Of a stretch of DNA of 64,000 bases, positions 36,819-45,951 are shown piece by piece (positions within the stretch are counted from its first letter, which is position 1; every line of letters begins with the position of its first letter). The stretch spans positions 5,893,001 to 5,957,000 of the forward strand of contig NZ_CP075566.1 in assembly GCF_018502625.1 (NCBI RefSeq). Reading direction: 5' to 3'. The DNA is from Pseudomonas hormoni (GTDB lineage Bacteria; Pseudomonadota; Gammaproteobacteria; Pseudomonadales; Pseudomonadaceae). The notes beneath the pieces were generated by a model that was not told where the DNA came from, ran no database searches, and was given only the letters and a program-made list of their open reading frames with translations. Both the position numbers and the translations under genes were made by a program.

Positions 36819-38011
36819 CAGATGGTCCCCCGCAGCGGCGGCTTTTCATCGTTGAGGTAGTAGTTGCCCACGGCGTGATACTTCCAGCGCACCGGGTCGT
36901 GCAGCGTGTGCACCCGAGCGTTGCGCCAGTGGCGATCCAGACCGTGTTCGATCAGGGTCGCCTGGCTGCCGGCCAGTTCAAACAGCGTGCTGCCGGCGGC
37001 GAGGGAGATTTCGGTGCTGATGGCGCGGGCTTCGGCGACGGCAATCGATGCGGCGGCGACGGTCTCTGCGTTGGTCTCGGCCTGGGCCTTGTCGAGGAAT
37101 TCGCCGGAGCGCTCCAGCAAGGCTTCGGCGGCGTGCAGACGGATGCTCAGATGGCCGAAACTCTTGATGGTCAGCGGGTCGTCGATGGCTTTTTCGTGCG
37201 TGGCGTCGATCCATGGCCGGGTTTTGGTCCGCACGAAATGCAGCGCATCTTCATAGGCAGCGCGGGCGATGCCGGTGTCGATGGCGGCGTGAAGAATCTG
37301 CGCCAATGGGCCGACGGTCGTCGGGCGTTCGAAAGCGCTTTGAAACGGGATCACATCTTCGGCGGCGACGTGGACGTCTTCGAACACCACCGAACCGCTA
37401 CCAGTGGTGCGTTGGCCGAAGCCGCTCCAGTCGTCGATGACGCTCAGGCCTTTGCTGTCGCGCGGGACGAACGCCAGTTGCTGCACGCCGTTTTCATCCA
37501 CCACCGACGTCGGGATGCGTTGTGCGTAGATCGCGCCCGTGGCGTAGAACTTGCGGCCGTTGATGCGATAGCCGTTGCCATCGCGCGTCAGACTGGTGAC
37601 GCGGTCGTGGGCGGTTTTGGTGCCGAGTTCGGCGAGCGCATTGCCGAAGCGCTGACCAGCGAGAACTTCAGCGTAGAGGCGTTTTTTCTGCTCGGTGCTG
37701 CCATTCACACGCAGCACTTCGAGGGCATAAAAATGGTTCTGCGGAATTTGTCCGAGGGAGCCGTCAGCCTGGGCGATCAAGGCAATCACCTTGGCCAGCG
37801 TGACGTTGGAAACGCCAGCGCCGCCGTACTCCTTCGGCACGCTGATGCCCCACAGACCCGAGCGGGAAAACACTTCCAGTTCCGGGTACGGCAAACGGCG
37901 TTCGCGGTCGCGCAGGGCGCTGTCGCGTTTGAAATCTTCAGCCAGATCCGTGGCGACGATCAGGGCTTGCTCATCGCTGGTGATGACCGCGACGTGGTGA
38001 GAAAGAGTCAT
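36818..38011 (-). CDS. sfnB: SfnB-family sulfur acquisition oxidoreductase (copy 1)
   Basis: The 397-residue protein has the acyl-CoA dehydrogenase fold used by flavin-dependent DszC/SfnB enzymes. Seen are SGLWGISVPKEYGGAGVSNVTL near residue 50, AQADGSLGQIPQNHFYALE near 90, and the C-terminal signature HWRNARVHTLHDPVRWKYHAVG. Enzymes of this group probably oxygenate sulfur compounds with reduced flavin. It lies 23 bases after the second paralogue and overlaps the monooxygenase gene by four bases. Which sulfone or sulfonate it uses is unknown. Confidence 0.9.
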   Translation of the reverse strand: MTLSHHVAVITSDEQALIVATDLAEDFKRDSALRDRERRLPYPELEVFSRSGLWGISVPKEYGGAGVSNVTLAKVIALIAQADGSLGQIPQNHFYALEVLRVNGSTEQKKRLYAEVLAGQRFGNALAELGTKTAHDRVTSLTRDGNGYRINGRKFYATGAIYAQRIPTSVVDENGVQQLAFVPRDSKGLSVIDDWSGFGQRTTGSGSVVFEDVHVAAEDVIPFQSAFERPTTVGPLAQILHAAIDTGIARAAYEDALHFVRTKTRPWIDATHEKAIDDPLTIKSFGHLSIRLHAAEALLERSGEFLDKAQAETNAETVAAASIAVAEARAISTEISLAAGSTLFELAGSQATLIEHGLDRHWRNARVHTLHDPVRWKYHAVGNYYLNDEKPPLRGTI

Positions 38012-38034
38012 AGGTTTCTCCAGATGTCTGGTCG

Positions 38035-39276
38035 TCAGATCCAGGAATGGCGAGCCGGCAGCGTGCCGTTGAGGTGGTAAGCGCCGACCGCGTGATACTT
38101 CCAGCGCACCGGGTCGTGCAGGGTGTGCACGCGGGCGTTGCGCCAGTGGCGGTCGAGGTTGAATTCGGCAAGGGTGGCGCGGCTGCCGGCGAGTTCGAAG
38201 AGTTTTTCGCTGGCCAGCAGCGAGATCTCGGTGGTCAGCACCTTGGCTTCCGCCACGGCAATCGAAGCGCGCGCGGCGGACTCGGCGGTGAGCGGCGCGG
38301 CATTGACCTGATCAAGCACTTGCCCAGCCTTGCGCAGCAGCGCTTCGGCGGCGTGCAGTTCGATTTTCAGCTTGCCGATGTCGGCGATCACGTACAGGTC
38401 ATCGCTGGCGCGTTCGACCTTGGCGTCGATCCACGGCCGTGCGCGGGTTTTCACGAATTCGATGGCGTCGTCGATGGCACCGCGAGCAATGCCGGCGTCG
38501 ATGGCCGCTTGAATCAATTGCGACACCGCGCCCTGAATATTCGGCTTGTCGTTGATTTTCCAGTTATCCACCACCAGCTCGGCGTCGACCCGCACGTTGT
38601 TGAGCAAAATGGTGCCGCTGGCGGTGGTGCGCTGGCCGAAACCGGACCAGTCATCGACGATGCGCAGGCCCGGTGTGCCGCGACGGACAAAGGCCAGCAC
38701 TTGCTTGCCGTCGTCGTTCAGCGCCTTGACCGCGACCCAGTGGGCGAACAGGGCGCCGGTGGAGTAGAACTTCTGTCCGCTGATGACAAAACCGTCGCCG
38801 TCGGCGGTGATCCGTGCCTTGAGTTCGAGGGTATTTTTTGTGCCGCGTTCAGGGCCCGCGTTACCGATGCGCCAGCCTTCCAGCACGCTTTTGAACAGCT
38901 GCTTTTTCTGCGCTTCGGTGGCGCTGCCGAGCACCAGGTTGAGAATGCCGAACTGGTTCTGCGGGATCTGTCCCAATGCCGGGTCGGCCGCGGAAATGAT
39001 CGCGAACACCTCGGCCAGTGTGACGAAGGAAACCTGGGGGCCACCGTACTCGCGCGGGATGGCAATGCTGCCCAGGCCGCTGCGGGTGAACTGTTCTATT
39101 TCCGACCATGGCAACTTGCGCTGCTGGTCGCGTCTGGCCGCTTGCAGGCGGGCGACGTGCGCCAGTTCGTGGGCGGCCTTGATGGCTTGTGCGTCGTTGC
39201 GCAAAACCTGCGCGGGCAACAACAGGGGGGCGACATCCAGATCACTCTGGAGGGTAGCTTCTGCCAGACTGGACAT
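38035..39276 (-). CDS. sfnB: SfnB-family sulfur acquisition oxidoreductase (copy 2)
   Basis: This 413-residue paralogue of the preceding gene shares SGLGSIAIPREYGGPQVSFVTL, ADPALGQIPQNQFGILN and the same C-terminal signature HWRNARVHTLHDPVRWKYHA. The two proteins diverge widely elsewhere, so the pair is an old duplication and could form a hetero-oligomer or serve different substrates. It is the first gene of the organosulfur run on this strand. Its leader (39277-39480) holds an AT-rich block. Confidence 0.9.
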   Translation of the reverse strand: MSSLAEATLQSDLDVAPLLLPAQVLRNDAQAIKAAHELAHVARLQAARRDQQRKLPWSEIEQFTRSGLGSIAIPREYGGPQVSFVTLAEVFAIISAADPALGQIPQNQFGILNLVLGSATEAQKKQLFKSVLEGWRIGNAGPERGTKNTLELKARITADGDGFVISGQKFYSTGALFAHWVAVKALNDDGKQVLAFVRRGTPGLRIVDDWSGFGQRTTASGTILLNNVRVDAELVVDNWKINDKPNIQGAVSQLIQAAIDAGIARGAIDDAIEFVKTRARPWIDAKVERASDDLYVIADIGKLKIELHAAEALLRKAGQVLDQVNAAPLTAESAARASIAVAEAKVLTTEISLLASEKLFELAGSRATLAEFNLDRHWRNARVHTLHDPVRWKYHAVGAYHLNGTLPARHSWI

Positions 39277-39424
39277 CAGTGCCGCTCCTTGGCTGCACGC
39301 AATGCCCTGGCGATCTGCACTGGGGTGATTGTGTTCCGGACCATACCTACCTCACATCTCATGGAACGCCGCGAGGGTTGCGGCGAAGTAAAAACAAGAA
39401 TGTCCGGTGGTCCGGTTCATATAC

Positions 39425-39475
39425 CCTAAGCGTGTATAAAAAATTAATAAACTAACTTTTAGGAATATGGATAGA
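39425..39475 (-). promoter_or_regulatory. AT-rich control region of the sfnB-monooxygenase operon
   Basis: A sharply AT-rich stretch 150-200 bases upstream of the first sfnB-type start, like the leaders of oscA, tcyJ and tauA. Read on the minus strand it includes TTCCTAAAAGTTAG and TTTTTTATACA, the latter a possible -10. Confidence 0.35.
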
Positions 39476-39548
39476 AGTGTGTCGTGAGCAACTGTTTGCA
39501 GGGCAACACTTTGTTTTTGTAGCAACAGACACCGCCCGAGATCTTTCT

Positions 39549-39629
39549 GTAGGAGCGAAGCTTGCTCGCGAAGAACGATGACTCGGTGTGTCAGAACTGA
39601 CGCTTTCGCGAGCAAGCTTCGCTCCTACA
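39549..39629. repeat. REPIN with 24-bp perfect arms
   Basis: GTAGGAGCGAAGCTTGCTCG and complement form nearly identical arms around about 33 bases; it separates the organosulfur operon from the gene at 39646. Confidence 0.88.
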
Positions 39630-39645
39630 AGGGGAGGCGTAGATC

Positions 39646-40410
39646 TCAATGTTTTCGGGGTTCTGCGGCCATGAGCATTTCTTTTGGCTGGACCTTTAAA
39701 TAGGGATTCGCACAACCAATCTTCAACGTCCGTGCCGGTGCCCAGCGCGAGTTGTTGCCCACCCGGTCGAGGATGCAGTAGGTCACTTCCAGCCGCAGGT
39801 CTTCGCCTGCTTCGAGAATGATCGCTGGCGGCACCCAGACCTGAATCGGCTCGCCCACGTCGCTCGCCTTGAGCCGTGGCAGGTCCATGCGTACATCGCC
39901 CCAGCGCAAGGTGATTTCATCGTCGGCGGCCATGTTCAGGTACGGCTCGATGGTCAGGGGAACGCCGCGCTTGATCTGGTTCGGGTTGACGCCCTGACGA
40001 CGGATGGTTTCGGGAATGCTCACCGGTGCCAGGCACTGGTTTTCGTCACCACACAGTGCGGATGGCTGGCCACCCGGGCAGTCGAGCTTGACCTGTACAC
40101 GGGTTGCCGGTGACAGCGCAGGCCCATGGCCGACCTGCATGAGCCGATAGTGAAGGCGTGAGCAGCCATTGGCGATGAAGCTTTCCGGCACTCGCAGACT
40201 GATCGCTTTACCGACGTCCTGGGTATTCAGCACCCTGGAGGCCACGTAGCAGTTGTCCCAGAACAGCTCGATCAAGTCGCCGTCGTCCATGCCGGGGTAA
40301 GGCGCGACGTTGATCAGCAGATGAGCTGCCGAGGTGATGTTGATGCCGCTCTTGTGTGATTGCCCCACGGTCGGCGCCGCAAGTTCGGGTTTGTTCAAAG
40401 TGTTTTTCAT
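39646..40410 (-). CDS. Two-repeat protein of unknown function
   Basis: The 254-residue protein has no signal peptide and no motif I recognise. It is built of two similar halves, one about residues 25-95 (HLLINVAPYPGMDDGDLIEL, DVGKAISLRVPESFI) and one about 150-225 (PLTIEPYLNMAADDEITLRW, DVGEPIQVWVPPAII). Each half looks beta-rich, perhaps Ig-like. The start has a strong AAGGAG site eight bases upstream. It lies alone, with REP and AT-rich flanks, inside the sulfur region but with no evident link to sulfur. Related repeat proteins are seen in Pseudomonas, but I cannot assign a role. Confidence 0.75.
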   Translation of the reverse strand: MKNTLNKPELAAPTVGQSHKSGINITSAAHLLINVAPYPGMDDGDLIELFWDNCYVASRVLNTQDVGKAISLRVPESFIANGCSRLHYRLMQVGHGPALSPATRVQVKLDCPGGQPSALCGDENQCLAPVSIPETIRRQGVNPNQIKRGVPLTIEPYLNMAADDEITLRWGDVRMDLPRLKASDVGEPIQVWVPPAIILEAGEDLRLEVTYCILDRVGNNSRWAPARTLKIGCANPYLKVQPKEMLMAAEPRKH

Positions 40411-40876
40411 GGGTTTCTCCTTGAAGTCTTGCAGCGAAGTCCGTTTCTGAAAGAGCTGAATTGCCAAGTAACAAACGGGTCATTACTTCGTATGAAAACA
40501 ATGATTGAGCGTGAATGCTTACATCGGCTGGAGACTAGATAAGAGTGCGCATGAATAACTGTCAATGGAATGAGTTGGTTAATTAATGCATCTGATGTTA
40601 TTCAGAAAGCTCCTACGCTTTCAGGTTAAGAAACCGCATCGTGCTGTCGAACATGACCACTGAATAGGCGGGTTTTGTAGGGTGTGCATGCAAACCGCGC
40701 GCGCTCTGAGGGTGAAGAGTTTCGAGGATTTTAGGCGAGGTTTATCTGTAGCAGGACATAGATATGTACCGCACACGATATTGAAAGAAAGATAAATTAT
40801 TCGAGTTTGCGTAAGGAGGATTATCACCGTGCAATGTTACTTCCATCCGTGGAAGTTAACACTTTGTCATTACAGA
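40411..40876. other. AT-rich gene-free stretch
   Basis: This gap of 466 bases has visibly lower GC than its surroundings. No convincing reading frame, tRNA or terminator was found. It must hold the promoter of the gene at 39646. A strong AAGGAGG at 40813-40819 precedes a GTG, but the frame runs into the antisense of tcyN. Confidence 0.6.
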
Positions 40877-41632
40877 TCAGTTGTGAGCGTTGTTCAGAAA
40901 CTTGCTGAGAAATTGCTTTGTGCGCTCTTCTTTAGGATTGGCAAACAGCGCCTTGGCTTCGCCTTGCTCGACGATCACACCCTTGTCGAAAAACACCACG
41001 CGGTTGGCCACGTCACGGGCAAAACCCATTTCGTGAGTCACGATGACCATGGTGCGCTTCTCTTCGGCCAGGCTGCGGATGGTCGCCAGCACTTCACCCA
41101 CCAGCTCCGGATCGAGCGCTGAGGTGGGTTCATCGAACAGGATCACTTCCGGTTCCATTGCCAGCGCACGGGCAATTGCCACACGCTGTTGCTGCCCACC
41201 TGAGAGGCGCCGCGGGTAAGCGTCTTCCTTGCCCGCCAGGCCAACCCTGGCCAACAGCTTTTTACCCAGGGCAACGGCGTCGGCGTGCGGGATCTTCTTC
41301 ACGATGATCGGGCCTTCGATGACGTTTTCCAGGGCGGTACGGTGGGGGAACAGGTTGAAGCTCTGGAACACAAAGCCGACGTGCTGACGCAAGCGTCGCA
41401 CCAGGCTCTGCTGCTGGTTCAACGGGCGGCTGCCATCGATCTCGATGTCACCGACTTTGATCCGGCCGCTGGTGGGTTCTTCCAGGAAGTTCAGGCAACG
41501 CAGGAACGTGGTTTTCCCCGAGCCACTCGGCCCGATGATTGCGACGACCTCGCCTTCCTTTACCTCCAGATCGATGCCGTTGAGCACGACTTGACCCTTG
41601 AACTGCTTTGTCAGTTTTTCCACGACAATCAT
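40877..41632 (-). CDS. tcyN: Cystine ABC transporter ATPase
   Basis: The 251-residue ATPase of the polar amino-acid class has Walker [10 protein letters not shown] near residue 35, signature LSGGQQQR near 143, Walker [14 protein letters not shown] near 162 and switch THEMGF near 198. As YecC/TcyN it drives L-cystine import with TcyL and TcyJ. It is the last gene of the three-gene operon, four bases after tcyL. Confidence 0.92.
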   Translation of the reverse strand: MIVVEKLTKQFKGQVVLNGIDLEVKEGEVVAIIGPSGSGKTTFLRCLNFLEEPTSGRIKVGDIEIDGSRPLNQQQSLVRRLRQHVGFVFQSFNLFPHRTALENVIEGPIIVKKIPHADAVALGKKLLARVGLAGKEDAYPRRLSGGQQQRVAIARALAMEPEVILFDEPTSALDPELVGEVLATIRSLAEEKRTMVIVTHEMGFARDVANRVVFFDKGVIVEQGEAKALFANPKEERTKQFLSKFLNNAHN

Positions 41633-41636
41633 GGGG

Positions 41637-42302
41637 TCAGGACTCCTGGTCGTGCCGATTGACCCGCTCTTCCAACTTGTTCTGCAGGTGCGAAAGCACC
41701 GTGGCCAGAATCCAGTAGATCAGTGCGGCGGCAAGATACATGGTGAAAATTTCGAAGGTACGCGCGGTAATCAGCTGCGCCTGACGGAACAGTTCCGGCA
41801 CCTGAATGGTGGCGGCCAGCGCCGTGTCCTTGACCAGCGAAATGAAGCTGTTGCCCAACGGCGGTAATGCCGTGCGCATCGCTTGCGGGATGATGGCCCG
41901 GCGCAGAGTTTGCGCACGGGTCATACCGATACTGGCCGCGGCTTCCCACTGGCCACGCTCGATGGAGCTGATCGCGGCACGCAGGATTTCGCAGGCGTAG
42001 GCAGCCATGTTCAGCGAGAAGCCGATCAGGGCCGCCGGCAGTGGATCAAGTTCGATACCCAATTGCGGCAAGCCGTAATAGATCACGAACAGTTGCACCA
42101 GCAACGGCGTGCCGCGAAAGAACGACACGTAGATGCGGGCAATCCAGCTCACCAGTTTGAAGCGCGACAGACGCATCAACGCCAGGCCGAAACCCATCAC
42201 CAGACCGAAGAACATCCCGCCCAGACTGAGGATTACCGTGTAGTACGCGCCCTTCAGCAGGAAGGGCGCGGAGTCCAGCGCAAGTTGGAAAGCTTCTTCC
42301 AT
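41637..42302 (-). CDS. tcyL: Cystine ABC transporter permease
   Basis: The 221-residue permease has about five helices, the segment [20 protein letters not shown] near residue 60, and the loop [20 protein letters not shown] near 125-145. It matches YecS/TcyL. The start shares one base with the tcyJ stop (TAATG), so translation is coupled. Confidence 0.93.
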   Translation of the reverse strand: MEEAFQLALDSAPFLLKGAYYTVILSLGGMFFGLVMGFGLALMRLSRFKLVSWIARIYVSFFRGTPLLVQLFVIYYGLPQLGIELDPLPAALIGFSLNMAAYACEILRAAISSIERGQWEAAASIGMTRAQTLRRAIIPQAMRTALPPLGNSFISLVKDTALAATIQVPELFRQAQLITARTFEIFTMYLAAALIYWILATVLSHLQNKLEERVNRHDQES

Positions 42303-43102
42303 TATTGAGTGACGTCAGCGCTGAAGTATTTTTCCGAAAGCTTTTTCAGCGTACCGTCGGCACGCAGCTTGTCGATGGCTTTGTTCACCGCAGCCAGCAA
42401 CTCAGGCTCGCCTTTGCGCAGGGCAATACCGGCTTCCTGACGGGAGAACGCTTCGCCGGCAGCGGAGGTGTCCTTGGCTTTCTTGGCGTATTCGAGAGCG
42501 GCGAGGCGGTCGATCAGAATGGCGTCGGTGCGGCCGTTACGCAGGTCTGCGAACTTGCTCGGGTCATCTTCGTAGGTGCGCACGTCAGCGGTCGGCACGT
42601 TGGCTTTCACCCATTGCTCGTAGTTGGTGCCCAGGCCTACGCCGACTTTCTTGCCACCCAGGTCGGCAGCAGTCTTGATGTTCAGCTCCGCAGCCTTCTT
42701 GGTCAGAACCAACGCCTGAATCCCGGAAACGGTGTACGGCTCAGAGAAGTCGTACTTCTTCTTGCGCTCTTCGGAGATGGTCACCTGGTTGATCACCGCG
42801 TCCAGACGCTTGGATTCCAGCGCCGCGAGGATGCCGTCCCATTTGGTCGGTTGCAGTTTGACCTTCACCCCCAGCTCTTTGGCCAGGGCTTCGGAGAACT
42901 CGACTTCGAAGCCGGCCAGTTTGCCGTCGGCGTCGACGAAACTGAACGGTGGGTAAGTGCCTTCCAGACCGACGTTGATCACGCCCGCGTCCTTGATTTT
43001 TTGCAGTTGCTCACCGGCAACCGCTTGCCCCAGCAGGCCGGCGCTCAGCGCCAGGCCCAGCGAACCTACCAGCAGATTTCGACGTAGTGCGGAAAAATTC
43101 AT
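42302..43102 (-). CDS. tcyJ: Cystine-binding periplasmic protein
   Basis: The 266-residue family 3 binding protein (FliY/TcyJ) has a signal peptide ending at AVA-GEQ near residue 30. Hallmarks are GLEGTYPPFSFVDADGKLAGFEVEF and AVINQVTISEERKKKYDFSEPY. It captures L-cystine, and possibly D-cystine, for TcyL and TcyN. The gene for D-cysteine desulfhydrase lies directly upstream, a pairing seen in many proteobacteria. Confidence 0.94.
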   Translation of the reverse strand: MNFSALRRNLLVGSLGLALSAGLLGQAVAGEQLQKIKDAGVINVGLEGTYPPFSFVDADGKLAGFEVEFSEALAKELGVKVKLQPTKWDGILAALESKRLDAVINQVTISEERKKKYDFSEPYTVSGIQALVLTKKAAELNIKTAADLGGKKVGVGLGTNYEQWVKANVPTADVRTYEDDPSKFADLRNGRTDAILIDRLAALEYAKKAKDTSAAGEAFSRQEAGIALRKGEPELLAAVNKAIDKLRADGTLKKLSEKYFSADVTQ

Positions 43103-43242
43103 GACAAGCCCCTGTGTTTTCTTATGAAGACGCTTTTAGGAATGTTGGCAAAATCGGGATTTGGACGACTGCAATATCCTGCCCTAAAGCAGCGTATGCG
43201 TCTCGCTGCAAATTCGCCTGCGGCGTGACTATATGACGGTGC

Positions 43243-43286
43243 TTTTAGATAGGAAAATAATAAATATTCTATTTGTTATTCTTTAA
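43243..43286 (-). promoter_or_regulatory. Putative sulfur-starvation control region of tcyJLN
   Basis: Read on the minus strand, TTAAAGAATA is followed by GAATAT, ten bases, then CCTATCTAAAA. GAATAT-N10-CCTAT has the same spacing as upstream of the hydrolase gene at 16363, and CCTATCTA also occurs before oscA. It is probably recognised by a common regulator such as CysB. Confidence 0.45.
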
Positions 43287-43313
43287 TTGCATATACGGAC
43301 AACTCAATCCCCT

Positions 43314-43444
43314 GTGGCGAGGGAGCTTGCTCCCGCTCGGCTGCGCAGCAGTCGCAAACCCAGTCACCGCGATTCATCTGAAACACCGCGGCGCCAGATT
43401 TTGGGGGCGCTCCGCGCCCCAGCGGGAGCAAGCTCCCTCGCCAC
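43314..43444. repeat. REPIN between dcyD and tcyJ
   Basis: Canonical GTGGCGAGGGAGCTTGCTCC pair. It fills the gap before dcyD's stop and separates dcyD from the tcy promoter. Confidence 0.88.
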
Positions 43445-43453
43445 AAAAGCCCT

Positions 43454-44452
43454 TCAGCCAATCAGTGAATCCTTGTAGGCAAACAACGCCGGCGCCCCGC
43501 CGGTATGCAGGAAGATGATCGGCCCTTCATCAAAACGCTGACGACCAATCCCGTCGAGCAAACCAGCCATGGCCTTGCCGGTGTACACCGGGTCCAGCAG
43601 CAAACCTTCCTGACTCGCCACCAGCTTCACCGCCGACAGCGTTCCGGCATTCGGCTCGCCATAGCGCGGAGCAAAATATTCGTCCCACAACTCGACCTTG
43701 AAGCTGTCCGGCAAGCTCACGTCCAACAGCACCGCGGTATGCTCGGCCAAGCCTTGGACTTTGGGCCGCTGATCTTCATCGCTGCGAGACACCGTCACGC
43801 CAATCACTGGCAAATCCGGCAATGCTTCGCTCAACGCGAGTGCCAGGCCACTGTGAGTTCCGGCGCTGCCCGAGGCCAATACCACCGCAGCGAAAGTCAG
43901 GCCGGTGTCCTTGATCTGCTCGGCCAGTTCCAGCCCGGCGCGCACATAACCCAAAGCGCCCAAGGCGTTCGAGCCACCAATCGGCACCAGATACGGCTTT
44001 TTGCCGTTGCTGCGCAGGCGTGCGGCCAAGGCTTCCAGTTGCTCGTCAGCGTTGTCGAGGTTTTCCACCAACTCAACCTTGGTATCGAACAGGTCGAGCA
44101 ACAGCCGATTGCCGTTGCCGACATAGTTGGCGTCGTCGGTGCCCAACGGATTTTCCAGCAGTGCGACGCAACCCAGGCCCAGTTTCGCTGCGAGAGCAGC
44201 TGTCTGGCGCACATGGTTGGATTGCAGCGCGCCAGCGGTGATCAGCGTGTCCGCACCCTGGGCCAGCGCATCGGCGGCCAGGTATTCGAGCTTGCGCAGC
44301 TTGTTGCCGCCCATCGCCAGCGGCGTCAGATCATCGCGTTTGACGTACACGTCGCGGCCGAGCCAGGCCGACAGGCGTTCGAGTTTTTCCAGAGGGGTCG
44401 GGTGGCCGAGTAGGTCGAGGCGGGCGAAACGGGCGAGCTGTTGTTTGATCAT
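43454..44452 (-). CDS. dcyD: D-cysteine desulfhydrase
   Basis: This 332-residue PLP enzyme of the ACC deaminase/D-cysteine desulfhydrase family breaks D-cysteine into pyruvate, ammonia and sulfide. The probable Schiff-base lysine lies in [10 protein letters not shown] near residue 50; SNHVRQTAA near 78 and [11 protein letters not shown] near 190 are the cofactor-binding segments. Next to tcyJLN it would degrade imported D-cystine after reduction. It is divergent from the serine acetyltransferase gene with 192 bases between. ACC deaminase is less likely given the context. Confidence 0.9.
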   Translation of the reverse strand: MIKQQLARFARLDLLGHPTPLEKLERLSAWLGRDVYVKRDDLTPLAMGGNKLRKLEYLAADALAQGADTLITAGALQSNHVRQTAALAAKLGLGCVALLENPLGTDDANYVGNGNRLLLDLFDTKVELVENLDNADEQLEALAARLRSNGKKPYLVPIGGSNALGALGYVRAGLELAEQIKDTGLTFAAVVLASGSAGTHSGLALALSEALPDLPVIGVTVSRSDEDQRPKVQGLAEHTAVLLDVSLPDSFKVELWDEYFAPRYGEPNAGTLSAVKLVASQEGLLLDPVYTGKAMAGLLDGIGRQRFDEGPIIFLHTGGAPALFAYKDSLIG

Positions 44453-44644
44453 GGGTCCGTACTGGCGGTGGGGGATGTCAGGACTATAGGCACGGCTATA
44501 AGTGCGAGCAACCGGCAAGGTGACTTATAGCCAAACGTGCTGAGCACAGCACAATCGGTTCTTAATTCGGCTTCCAGACCTTGCCGTAAAGTAATCGCCG
44601 TTAGCGCGGCCAGACAGTCCGGCCGCCCGTGTGGAGTTTTTACC

Positions 44645-45571
44645 GTGAGCGAGCGTTCCAGCCATTGGCAATTGCAGACCATCGTCAGCCAGCTGCGCAC
44701 GGCGCGCGATCAGTGGCGTGCCCAAAACGGCCGCGCCAGTGGCGAGCAGGGCGGTCGCGAGTTGCCTTCCCGAGCGGCCATGGCGGAGATTCTTGAAGCG
44801 CTGTGCGGTGCGTTGTTCCCGATGCGCCTCGGCCCGGTGGACCTGCGCGAGGAGAGTGAAGACTTCTACGTCGGCCACACGCTGGACGTTGCGCTGAACG
44901 CGTTGCTGGGGCAGGCACGACTTGAACTGCGTTACGCCGCCCGCCACAGCGCCGAGGCCGAGACCGAAGTCGAAGCCAAAACGATCCAGATCATTCAGGA
45001 CTTCGCCCTCGCCCTGCCGGGGCTGCGCAGCCTGCTGGACACTGATGTGCTGGCGGCCTATCACGGTGACCCGGCGGCCCGCAGCGTCGATGAAGTGTTG
45101 CTGTGCTATCCCGGGATTCTGGCGGTGATTCACCATCGCCTCGCGCATCATTTGTACCGTGCTGGTTTGCCGCTGCTGGCGCGGATCAGTGCAGAAATCG
45201 CTCACTCGGCGACCGGTATCGACATCCACCCGGGCGCGCAAATCGGCCGCAGCTTCTTCATCGATCACGGGACGGGCGTGGTGATCGGCGAGACCGCGAT
45301 CATCGGCGAGCGTGTGCGGATTTATCAGGCCGTGACCCTGGGCGCCAAACGCTTCCCGTCGGATGAAGACGGCCAGTTGCAGAAGGGCCATCCGCGGCAT
45401 CCGATTGTCGAGGATGATGTGGTGATCTATGCCGGCGCGACGATTCTGGGGCGGATCACCATCGGCAAGGGCTCGACCATTGGCGGTAACGTCTGGCTGA
45501 CGCGCAGTGTGCCGGCGGGATGCAACCTGACGCAGGCGAATCTGCAGCATGATGATGGGACGCAGAAGTAA
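44645..45571 (+). CDS. epsC: Serine O-acetyltransferase, EpsC type
   Basis: The 308-residue enzyme makes O-acetylserine, the carbon acceptor for sulfide in cysteine synthesis. An N-terminal helical half (about residues 1-180) precedes a left-handed beta-helix of hexapeptide repeats (about 185-295), with GIDIHPGAQIGRSFFIDHGTG and VVIGETAIIGERVRIYQAVT. A GTG start at 44645 is chosen since GGAG lies nine bases upstream and this fits the known EpsC length. The gene for O-acetylserine sulfhydrylase is not in the window. Confidence 0.92.
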   Translation: MSERSSHWQLQTIVSQLRTARDQWRAQNGRASGEQGGRELPSRAAMAEILEALCGALFPMRLGPVDLREESEDFYVGHTLDVALNALLGQARLELRYAARHSAEAETEVEAKTIQIIQDFALALPGLRSLLDTDVLAAYHGDPAARSVDEVLLCYPGILAVIHHRLAHHLYRAGLPLLARISAEIAHSATGIDIHPGAQIGRSFFIDHGTGVVIGETAIIGERVRIYQAVTLGAKRFPSDEDGQLQKGHPRHPIVEDDVVIYAGATILGRITIGKGSTIGGNVWLTRSVPAGCNLTQANLQHDDGTQK

Positions 45572-45604
45572 GGCCTGAAATCTTCGCTGAGTGAGGCGGC
45601 CTCT

Positions 45605-45693
45605 TCGCGGGCAAGCCTTGCTCCTGCAGGTTTTGTGTCGTTCACGGATCTACTGTTCGACACATAACCTGTAGGAGCAAGGCTTGCCCGCGA
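45605..45693. repeat. REPIN, TAGGAGCAAGGCTTGCCCGC type
   Basis: Inverted arms with GCAAGG in place of the usual GCGAGG, spacer about 40 bases. Confidence 0.85.
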
Positions 45694-45805
45694 TTGGTTT
45701 CAAGCCGAACCGAGATAATGGCATGTCGCTAATTTCCCTCTGAACGAATCCTCCAAAACCTCCGTCATACCCATCCTTGAGCTAGCGTACACAACAGGTT
45801 TTTGT

Positions 45806-45906
45806 GGCGAGGGAGCTTGCTCCCGCTCGGTTGCGAAGCAGCCGGATTCCTGGCGAAAACCGGGGTGCCGCTTCGCGACACAACGGGGGCAAGCTCTCTC
45901 GCCACA
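45806..45906. repeat. REPIN with degenerate right arm
   Basis: Left arm GTGGCGAGGGAGCTTGCTCC is canonical; the right arm reads GGGGGCAAGCTCTCTCGCCA. It is the second REPIN in the 500-base gap before betT. Confidence 0.8.
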
Positions 45907-45951
45907 CAGTACCGCCGAGCCCTGGGATTAGTCCTTAGCACCCTATTCATG

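Noticed and set aside
40829..41122. GTG-started plus-strand frame behind a strong AAGGAGG
   Set aside because: Only the first 16 codons lie outside tcyN; the rest is antisense of tcyN and resembles no protein. The ribosome-like site may be chance or a remnant.
43454..44452. ACC deaminase instead of D-cysteine desulfhydrase
   Set aside because: The families are close, but linkage to tcyJLN and epsC favours D-cysteine desulfhydrase. The residues that separate the two were not resolved with certainty.
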